DNA of 10,782 nucleotides, taken from the NCBI RefSeq assembly GCF_938045205.1, contig NZ_CALIMY010000151.1, positions 1-10,782 of the forward strand. Reading direction: 5' to 3'. The notes under the pieces were generated by a model. It saw only the letters and a list, made by a program, of their open reading frames with translations, was not told the DNA's origin and did not search any database. Positions 1-5,708 of this stretch are shown one piece after another. Both the position numbers and the translations under genes were made by a program. How positions within the stretch are numbered: the stretch's first letter is position 1; every line of letters begins with the position of its first letter. This DNA is from an uncultured Campylobacter sp. GTDB taxonomy: Bacteria > Campylobacterota > Campylobacteria > Campylobacterales > Campylobacteraceae.

Positions 1-858
1 CCCGAGATAACTACACGAGTCCGCATCCCCGCTCTCGCAAGTATTTTTAAGCAAATTTAGCCCGCTTTGATATAGGCTTTCTGCTTTTTGGTAATTACCT
101 GCTTTGTAAAAGTCTCCCAGAGTCAAGCACGCCGCCGCCCTGCCGCCATCACAAGCCTTTTGGTATAAATCCGCAGCCTTTTTGAAATCCTTCTCTACGC
201 CCCTGCCGTCTATATATAGATCCGCTAGGCGCTGGCACTCATATAAGTCGCCTTCATCGCATTTCTTTTGATTTATTTGAGCCTTCTTTTGGTACAAAAC
301 AGCCGCTTTTTTATATAAGCTCTCCGACTTTTGCAAGTCCTGCTCGACCTTGTCGCCGTTTTTATATAAATATGCAAGGTTATTGCACATATCTGCATCA
401 CCGTTATCGCAAATCATTTGACGCAAAACCATAGCCTTGTGCTTGTCTCTTGGGACGCCGATACCGGATTCGTATGAAATTGCAAGCAAATTGCACGAAA
501 ACATATTGCCGCCGTCACAAGCCTTTTGATGCAGGCTCGCCGCCTTTTGATAATCTTGTCTAACGCCATAGCCTTCAAAGTATAGTCCTGCAAGCTCATA
601 GCAACCGGTCATATCTCCGTCATCGCAGGCTTTTTGATAAAAATTCGCCGCTTTTTGATAGTTTTGAGTGACGTTCCTGCCGAATCGATATAAGTTTCCG
701 AGCCTATAGCAACTTCGCGTATCTCCACCGTCGCAGCTGCGCTGCCACATTTTTACCGCTTTAGGATAATCGCCGTCCTCATAGAGCTTGTCCGCGTCTT
801 CAAAGACTCCGCCCATGCAAAACGTAGCCATAACGATCGAATAAAGATATTTTTTCAT
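1..858 (-). CDS. Sel1-like repeat (Hcp-type) cysteine-rich protein, 3' end cut by window edge
   Basis: The reading frame stays open from ATG at 858 to the left edge (286 codons, no stop), so the C-terminus lies outside the window. AAGGG lies just upstream of the ATG. The N-terminus, MKKYLYSIVMATFCMGGVF, looks like a short export signal without a clear cleavage or lipobox site. The rest is a chain of Sel1-like (TPR-related) helical repeats. Seven C-x7-C pairs are visible, at residues 42/50, 78/86, 114/122, 150/158, 200/208, 236/244 and 274/282. The first four are exactly 36 residues apart, the Sel1 period. Such pairs form one disulfide per repeat in Helicobacter cysteine-rich proteins (family knowledge). 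The likely role is a periplasmic or secreted binding or scaffolding protein; no substrate can be read from the sequence. A TAAAAT at 924-929 could be its -10 box (weak). The family is certain, the function is not. Confidence 0.9.
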   Translation of the reverse strand, partial: MKKYLYSIVMATFCMGGVFEDADKLYEDGDYPKAVKMWQRSCDGGDTRSCYRLGNLYRFGRNVTQNYQKAANFYQKACDDGDMTGCYELAGLYFEGYGVRQDYQKAASLHQKACDGGNMFSCNLLAISYESGIGVPRDKHKAMVLRQMICDNGDADMCNNLAYLYKNGDKVEQDLQKSESLYKKAAVLYQKKAQINQKKCDEGDLYECQRLADLYIDGRGVEKDFKKAADLYQKACDGGRAAACLTLGDFYKAGNYQKAESLYQSGLNLLKNTCESGDADSCSYLG

Positions 859-933
859 TACAATCCCTTTGAAATTTCTGTAAATCTACTCGCGCATTCA
901 CGGCGTAAAATTCTGCATTTAATATTTTATGAT

Positions 934-982
934 CTCGGTTTGCGCGCGGGCTTAGCGCGCGACTAGCCCTAGCAGAACCGAG
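934..982 (-). terminator. Inverted-repeat structure downstream of ppk
   Basis: CTCGGTT at 934-940 pairs with AACCGAG at 976-982. Inside lie GCGCGC at 942-947 and 955-960, and GGGCT/AGCCC at 948-952 and 965-969, which offer alternative inner stems. It starts eight bases beyond the ppk stop on the minus strand, the place for a transcription terminator. No U-run follows (the next bases are ATCATAAAATATT), so it is not a textbook intrinsic terminator. It may instead be a palindromic repeat or an RNA 3' end stabiliser. Confidence 0.4.
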
Positions 983-989
983 GCCACGT

Positions 990-3071
990 CTAGCTCTCCT
1001 TTAAAAGCTTAGTTAGTGCCGTGCCGCTTTCGTCGTGTTTGCGGATGTTTTTATAAATTTTACTAAAATAAGCTTCTAAAAATTCCTGATCATCGATCTT
1101 ATCTTCGCCCTTTTTCGGCACGATCTTTCGGTACTCGCCGCTGCTTTGCAGCTCGAATGCGAGCTCGTTGTCGCTTAGCTGAAGCTTTAAAATTTCTTTG
1201 AGCTTGTTTTGCAAATTTTCGTTGTAAATCGGGCTCATCAGCTCCAGCCTGCGCTCTAAATTTCGCGGCATCCAATCCGCGCTCGCGATGTATAGGCTGG
1301 GCTGGGCGTGCGCGAAGTAAAAAATTCTAGCGTGTTCCAGGTATTTGCCGACGATCGAGATCACGCGGATGTTTTCGCTAACGCCCTTAAGCGCCGGGCG
1401 CAAGCAGCAGATGCCGCGCACGATGAGATCGATCTTTACGCCCGCCGCACTTGCTTTATACAGCGCCTTGATCATATCGCCGTCGACAAGAGCGTTCATC
1501 TTAGCGATGATCCTGCCGGCAGAGCCTTTTTTCTCCTCGTTTTTTATCATCGCAAGGAGTCGCTCTTTGATCTGCATCGGCGACATAGAGAGGTTGTCGA
1601 GCTTGCGGTTTTTGTTATAGCCCGAGAGGATGTGGAAGAAATTCGTCGTGTCCTTATCGAAGCGATCGCCGCAAGTAAAAAAGCTCACGTCGGTGTAAAT
1701 TTTAGCGCTAGAGCCGTTGTAGTTGCCCGTGCCTAAGTGGATATAAAATTTTAACTTGCCTTCCTCTTTTTTGATGATCTGCGTTACCTTGGCGTGGACT
1801 TTAAAGCCCGTGATGCCGTAGATCACGTGCGCGCCGGCGTCTTCGAGCGCCTTCGCCCAGTGCAGGTTGTTTTCCTCATCAAACCTCGCCTTAAGCTCGA
1901 CCATCACCGTTACCTGCTTACCGTCGCTTGCGGCCTCGATCAGGCTTTGGACGATCGGGGAGTTTTTCTCCACGCGATACAGCGTCATGCGGATCGAGAT
2001 GACTTTCGGATCCTTCGCGGCCTCTTTGATGAGCTTTTGGACGGGATCAAAGCTCTCGTAAGGATGGATCAGCAGAATATCCTCCTTCTCCATCGCGCTC
2101 ATAACGGAGGTGTTTTCGTTAAAGGGGGGCAGCGTCTTTGGCAGATACTGAGGATGGGCTAGAAAGGAAAAATCCTTATTAGAAGCGATCTCCCAAAGCC
2201 CGTCCAGCGTAAGCGGCACGGCGCATTCATATATATCTTTGTAAAAAATTTTAAGATGAGAATTTAGAAATTCCAGCAGTTCGGCATCGGCGTCCTTTTC
2301 GATCTGAAGTCGTACGAAAGCTCCTTTGCGGCGCAGCTTAAGCCCCGCTTCTAGGATCATCATAAAATCGTCCGCTTCCTCCTCCTCGATTACGATATCT
2401 GCGTTTCGCGTAACGCGGAAGGCTGCGGAGCTAAGAAGCTTGTAGCCCGGGAAAATCTCCTCCGCATGGCGCTTTACGATGGTGCCGATCGGCACGTAAG
2501 TGTTTTGCGCGACCTGCACGAAGCGCGGGATCACGCGCGGAATTCTAATCATTCCAAAATGCACCGACTCGGGCGCGCCCTCATCGCAGAGCTTGACTGC
2601 GAGGGAGAAGCTGAGATTGTTTAGATGCGGGAAAGGATGGGTCGCATCCACTGCGATCGGGACGATTACTGGCATTATCTGCGAGAAAAAAAACTCGTCC
2701 GCCACCGGCTTCAGCTCGGGCTGCAACTCGTCGTAGCTTTTGATAAAAAGCCCGTTTTTGCAAAGCTCTTTTTGGATTCCGAAATACTGCTGCTCAAGCT
2801 CGGTTTGCTCGTTTCTTAAATAGGAGCGGATCGCGCGTAGCTGCTCAAGAGGCGTCATCTCGTCATCGCCGCTGGTTATAACGCCGGCGGTAAAAAGCTG
2901 CTTCAAGCCCGCCACGCGGATCATATAAAATTCGTCTAAATTCGTGCTGTAAATCGCTAGAAATTTTAATTTTTCAATTAGCGGGATATCCTTTTTGCAT
3001 TGTTCCAGCACGCGGGTATTGAAGCGTAGCCAGCTTAGCTCGCGGTTTATAAAATTATTTTGTGTTTGCAT
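990..3071 (-). CDS. ppk: Polyphosphate kinase 1
   Basis: PPK1 reversibly moves the gamma-phosphate of ATP onto polyphosphate, building the polymer used in stress survival and energy storage. The product is 693 aa, normal for the family. The N-terminal domain opens with FINRELSWLRFNTRVLEQ, the classic PPK1 start. The head domain covers about 105-305. The two phospholipase-D-like catalytic domains follow. Visible there are RMTLYR (361-366), ELKARFDEENN (392-402), the autophosphorylated histidine in FKVHAK (His426), LGTGNYN (446-452) and the second essential histidine in EHARIFYF (His580), then SADWMPRNLERR. The start is ATG 3071: AAGGAG lies just before it. The frame is open further upstream to 3113, but that would begin with TTG and overlap the -10 box at 3102-3107. 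All key residues are present. It stands as a single gene between Sel1-like genes. Confidence 0.97.
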   Translation of the reverse strand: MQTQNNFINRELSWLRFNTRVLEQCKKDIPLIEKLKFLAIYSTNLDEFYMIRVAGLKQLFTAGVITSGDDEMTPLEQLRAIRSYLRNEQTELEQQYFGIQKELCKNGLFIKSYDELQPELKPVADEFFFSQIMPVIVPIAVDATHPFPHLNNLSFSLAVKLCDEGAPESVHFGMIRIPRVIPRFVQVAQNTYVPIGTIVKRHAEEIFPGYKLLSSAAFRVTRNADIVIEEEEADDFMMILEAGLKLRRKGAFVRLQIEKDADAELLEFLNSHLKIFYKDIYECAVPLTLDGLWEIASNKDFSFLAHPQYLPKTLPPFNENTSVMSAMEKEDILLIHPYESFDPVQKLIKEAAKDPKVISIRMTLYRVEKNSPIVQSLIEAASDGKQVTVMVELKARFDEENNLHWAKALEDAGAHVIYGITGFKVHAKVTQIIKKEEGKLKFYIHLGTGNYNGSSAKIYTDVSFFTCGDRFDKDTTNFFHILSGYNKNRKLDNLSMSPMQIKERLLAMIKNEEKKGSAGRIIAKMNALVDGDMIKALYKASAAGVKIDLIVRGICCLRPALKGVSENIRVISIVGKYLEHARIFYFAHAQPSLYIASADWMPRNLERRLELMSPIYNENLQNKLKEILKLQLSDNELAFELQSSGEYRKIVPKKGEDKIDDQEFLEAYFSKIYKNIRKHDESGTALTKLLKES

Positions 3072-3101
3072 AAAAACTCCTTTTTGAATATTAATTCTAA
3101 G

Positions 3102-3130
3102 ATTATAGCCCAATTAAGATTAAATTTTAA
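3102..3130 (-). promoter_or_regulatory. Promoter of ppk
   Basis: A perfect TATAAT (minus strand, 3107-3102) is preceded after 17 bases by TTAAAA (3130-3125), within the A/T-rich upstream DNA usual for Campylobacter sigma-70 promoters. Transcription would begin near 3095, giving a leader of about 24 nt before the ppk ATG. It supports ATG 3071 as the start and an independent ppk transcript. Confidence 0.65.
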
Positions 3131-3157
3131 AGTCCGAATTTCATGAGCTTGCAAGTG

Positions 3158-3185
3158 GGGCAATTTAGTATTTAAAATTCTGCCC
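3158..3185 (-). terminator. Weak hairpin at the end of the 3185-3970 gene
   Basis: GGGC at 3158-3161 pairs with GCCC at 3182-3185, and AATTT (3162-3166) can pair with AAATT (3175-3179), leaving a two-base bulge. It begins at the stop codon of the upstream Sel1-like gene. No U-run follows, so termination here is only a possibility. Confidence 0.25.
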
Positions 3186-3970
3186 TAATTCCCTCTTTTT
3201 TCTAAATCCTTGCACATTTGCGCATTGCCGTCTTTGCAGCCCAGTTCCAAATACTGCCTTAAATATAAAATTTGCTCTTCCTCCTCCTCGCTCATATCAA
3301 GCACCCATTTGCACGCCTCCTTTACATTACCCCTGTCGCAAGCCTTCTTGCAAAAATTTTTGCCTTTATTTTTATCTACTTTAGCCCACAACAGCAGTCC
3401 GTAAGCGTAGCACGAAGGGTAATGCTCTCCGTTGCAGCCGATTTCATAAAATTTCATAACCTCATTTATATTCTCATTCTCTCTGTTTAAAGATGTGGCA
3501 AAGTGCCCGCATCCTGCAGGATTTTCCGCATCGCAGGATTTTTTAAAATACTCTTTTGCCGCAAGCTCGTCTTTTTTTACGCCTTCACCATAAAAATATA
3601 AAAGCCCGTAGTCATCACAAAATTTCGCGTCTAGCTCGCAAGCTCTTTCGTAATATGTCTTGATTTTCGCGTGTTTTTTATCCAAAGACGTAAGCGAATA
3701 CGCTCGCCCCATAAAAATGCAACCCTTGGCATATCCCAAACTACATGATTTTTCAAAAAATTCTAATGCCAAATCGTCGTTTTTTTGTGCGCAAGATTTA
3801 TTATTTAGAATTAAAGCCGCCAAATAGCATGCTTTGCCGTCGCCGCTACTGCATTTCTTAAAATTTAAATCGTAAGTATCGCACGCAGGCGCCCCTAGAG
3901 AATAAATTTCGCTTACGCTCGCGGCTTTCAAAAACAGAGCCGATACGAGTATAAAAAATAGCGCTTTCAT
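3185..3970 (-). CDS. Exported Sel1-like repeat (Hcp-type) cysteine-rich protein
   Basis: The product is 261 aa. MKALFFILVSALFLKAAS is a typical Sec signal peptide, with likely cleavage after one of the alanines at 16-17. The mature part is built of Sel1-like helical repeats with paired cysteines: C40/C48, C76/C84, C111/C118, C146/C154, C179/C187, C211/C220 and C245/C253. Most pairs have seven residues between them; the third has six and the sixth has eight. The motif YGEGVKKDELAAKEYFKKSC (127-146) is a classic Sel1 repeat. A run of six glutamates (228-233, after Ser) lies between the last two pairs. GGAG lies six bases before the ATG at 3970. By family it should be a disulfide-stabilised periplasmic or secreted protein; Hcp proteins of Helicobacter have been reported to bind beta-lactams and act on host immune cells, but nothing here shows either activity. 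Confidence 0.92.
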   Translation of the reverse strand: MKALFFILVSALFLKAASVSEIYSLGAPACDTYDLNFKKCSSGDGKACYLAALILNNKSCAQKNDDLALEFFEKSCSLGYAKGCIFMGRAYSLTSLDKKHAKIKTYYERACELDAKFCDDYGLLYFYGEGVKKDELAAKEYFKKSCDAENPAGCGHFATSLNRENENINEVMKFYEIGCNGEHYPSCYAYGLLLWAKVDKNKGKNFCKKACDRGNVKEACKWVLDMSEEEEEQILYLRQYLELGCKDGNAQMCKDLEKRGN

Positions 3971-4143
3971 GTTAGCTCCTACATACGATATAAATTTAAA
4001 TCAGAAAGCGACGTAAATTTTATCTTTTGCTAGCGGCTGCGCTTTGATTACGCTCTGCCGCGACTTGCGTTATTAAAGACGCCAAAATTGCGGATAAAAT
4101 TCTTTCATTATCGCTCTTTGCCCCTTTTTGGATTTGCCATCTT

Positions 4144-4680
4144 TTACTCCTTGGTTGAATTTGAGTCGTATTTATCGCTTATTTCCCAAAAGGCTCTTTT
4201 CGCACACTTTACGGGATCGTGTTCCTCCTGATCTCGTAAGCAGTTTTCTAAAGCCGTCTTTAGCGCGCAAGATTTTAGTTTAAATATTTTTTCTTTTTCT
4301 AGATGCTCTGAATATTTTTCGCAAGCTATGCTGTAATTATGTGCCGCTCTTTTGACATTGCCTCTTATCGCAATATCATGAATTCCGAGGTTAAAACAAG
4401 AGGCTGCAATACCTGCCTTGCAAGATTTTTCTAAGGGCACAAAAGCCGCTTCTCGCATACCGAGCTCTAAACCCATAACATAGCCCAAATCATCGCATTT
4501 TTCCATATTACCGCTATCGCATTTTTTAGATAAAATTTCTATTAGCTTAGTGCATGAGCTATATTTGCCGTTTCCTTTATTGCATTCGTTATAAAGATTT
4601 TGTTCCTCTGCCGTAGATTTGGCAGATAATGGATACGACAATATCATAATCAATAAGAATAAAACGCTAATACTTCTCAT
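4144..4680 (-). CDS. Exported cysteine-rich protein, Sel1/Hcp-like, second of tandem pair
   Basis: The product is 178 aa. I chose ATG 4680: it has GAGGAGCT just upstream, it gives the clean signal peptide MRSISVLFLLIMILSYPLSA, and it overlaps the previous stop as ATGA. The open frame extends to 4737, but that would add 19 residues before the signal peptide. The mature protein has cysteines at 33, 43, 54, 62, 87, 95, 120, 138, 147 and 159. The first four follow C-x9-C-x10-C-x7-C, identical in spacing to the neighbour at 4677-5216, and NGKYSSCTKLIEILSKKC matches that protein closely. So the two arose by tandem duplication. It has two clear Sel1-like pairs (54/62, 87/95) and a more diverged C-terminal third. 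Function unknown; periplasmic or secreted. The ATGA junction suggests translational coupling. Confidence 0.88.
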   Translation of the reverse strand: MRSISVLFLLIMILSYPLSAKSTAEEQNLYNECNKGNGKYSSCTKLIEILSKKCDSGNMEKCDDLGYVMGLELGMREAAFVPLEKSCKAGIAASCFNLGIHDIAIRGNVKRAAHNYSIACEKYSEHLEKEKIFKLKSCALKTALENCLRDQEEHDPVKCAKRAFWEISDKYDSNSTKE

Positions 4681-5216
4681 TTCAGCTCCTCTACAGTTCT
4701 TTTTAAAAGAGCCTTGCCCTTTATTATCGGATTGCATTCTTTATCTTTTAAGCAGCTCTTTAATTCCTCATTCATTCTACAAAAAGGCTCGCTATCCTTT
4801 AGCTTGCTATCGCATACTTTTTCAAAACTCCTAATTGCTCTTTGTATATTGCCGTTAAATTCTATATCTTCCCAACCTAGCCCCATGCAATATTCGATAA
4901 GGTCAGCATCGCACAGCTTAATCAGATATTTCATAGCTTCCTCTTCTCTAAACAAAGATTGTAAAAAATCACTCTGTATAGTACATGAGCGCATATCACC
5001 ATCCTCGCACTCTTTAGATAAAATTTCAACGAGTTTATTGCACGATCCATATTTTCCGTCACCGTAATCGCAGGATTTAAAAAGCATCCTTTGCTCTTCG
5101 TTATTAAAATCCTCTAACTTTATCAAGCTTGTCAAATGCGATTTTGCCGCAGCAGGAATCGATACAAATGCCGCTATAAACGCAAATAACGAAATTTTAA
5201 GATAGAATTTTTTCAT
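4677..5216 (-). CDS. Exported cysteine-rich protein, Sel1/Hcp-like, first of tandem pair
   Basis: The product is 179 aa. ATG 5216 is preceded by AAGGAG with five bases between; a GTG at 5222 in frame is closer to that site and unlikely. The signal peptide is MKKFYLKISLFAFIAAFVSI followed by PAAAKS, so cleavage after AAA (22-24) is likely. Cysteines sit at 49, 59, 70, 78, 102, 110, 135, 146, 155 and 161. GDGKYGSCNKLVEILSKEC (52-70) is the stretch shared with the downstream paralogue. Pairs 70/78 and 102/110 have the Hcp C-x7-C spacing, while 49/59 is wider. The gene has its own TATAAT promoter and leads a two-gene operon. It is much shorter than the other Sel1-like proteins here, with perhaps three repeat units. 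Exported; role unknown. Confidence 0.9.
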   Translation of the reverse strand: MKKFYLKISLFAFIAAFVSIPAAAKSHLTSLIKLEDFNNEEQRMLFKSCDYGDGKYGSCNKLVEILSKECEDGDMRSCTIQSDFLQSLFREEEAMKYLIKLCDADLIEYCMGLGWEDIEFNGNIQRAIRSFEKVCDSKLKDSEPFCRMNEELKSCLKDKECNPIIKGKALLKRTVEELK

Positions 5217-5240
5217 TAGCACTCCTTATTTTAAGCGGCG

Positions 5241-5246
5241 ATTATA
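5241..5246 (-). promoter_or_regulatory. -10 box of the cysteine-rich gene pair
   Basis: A perfect TATAAT on the minus strand lies 25 bases before the ATG at 5216, preceded by AAAAATTTTTAAA. The -35 position has no consensus hexamer, as is common in Campylobacter. A 12-bp perfect palindrome, CTTAAATTTAAG (5268-5279), lies just upstream. It could be an operator, but such AT palindromes are frequent in this DNA. Confidence 0.55.
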
Positions 5247-5334
5247 TTTAAAAATTTTTAGTTGGCTCTTAAATTTAAGGAGTGCGGCGGCGCGATAAAT
5301 GCGCCGTAATCCCGTCCGCCGCCTGTGCGCATGG

Positions 5335-5418
5335 ATAAAATTTTAAAATTTTGCCGTACGCTGCGCACGTAAATTCCGCAATCTGCCGCCAAATTTTACT
5401 CGCAACCGATTTAAATCG
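5335..5418. repeat. Diverged direct repeat, copy A
   Basis: Aligned without gaps to 5606-5689, 66 of 84 bases match. It begins with a TTTTAAAATTTT palindromic core and ends near CGATTTAAATCG. The copies are in the same orientation, 271 bp apart. Origin unknown: a decayed duplicated spacer or a small dispersed element. Confidence 0.7.
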
Positions 5419-5605
5419 CGCAGGTGCGGCAAAGCAAGCAAAGCAGAATAAAATTTTATAAAATTCCTCGCTCGCAGCGCTGTTTATTGCACACCCGCTA
5501 CGCTGCTCGTTTTGCACCGCCTATTTTGTTGCCGCCAGTTTCGCTATTGTTTCGTACCTACCGAACCGCCCATTTTGATACACGACACCCGCCGCCCACA
5601 CTTAA

Positions 5606-5689
5606 ATGAAATTTTAAAATTTTACCGTCCGCCACGCACGAAAGCTCCGTAATCCGCCGTAAAATTTCGCTCGCAACGGGTCTAAGTCG
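5606..5689. repeat. Diverged direct repeat, copy B
   Basis: Partner of 5335-5418 (18 differences in 84 bases, no indels). It lies directly downstream of the membrane-protein stop codon. Most differences are transitions spread along the length, consistent with neutral decay of non-coding DNA. Confidence 0.7.
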
Positions 5690-5708
5690 CGCGGGCATAA
5701 TCCGTCGC

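Larger units (their letters stand above)
5247..5708 (-). other. Gene-free spacer with degenerate AAATTT-rich DNA
   Basis: About 460 bases between the membrane-protein stop and the promoter at 5241. The only sizeable open frame (minus, 5275-5517) starts with GTG, has no convincing ribosome binding site and codes for a biased peptide that spans one of the repeats, so I do not call it a gene. The stretch holds two diverged copies of an 84-bp repeat and several GCGAG...AAATTTT patches. No clear terminator for the membrane-protein gene is visible. Confidence 0.6.

Noticed and set aside
1308..1736. 142-residue plus-strand frame inside ppk
   Set aside because: Antisense shadow of a strongly conserved ppk region; no independent evidence.
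3072..3113. Fourteen-residue N-terminal extension of PPK
   Set aside because: It would begin at TTG, overlap the TATAAT promoter box and lack a ribosome binding site, while ATG 3071 has AAGGAG.
5275..5517. 80-residue minus-strand reading frame starting at GTG
   Set aside because: No convincing ribosome binding site, biased composition, and half of it is the diverged 84-bp repeat, whose other copy is not an intact gene.
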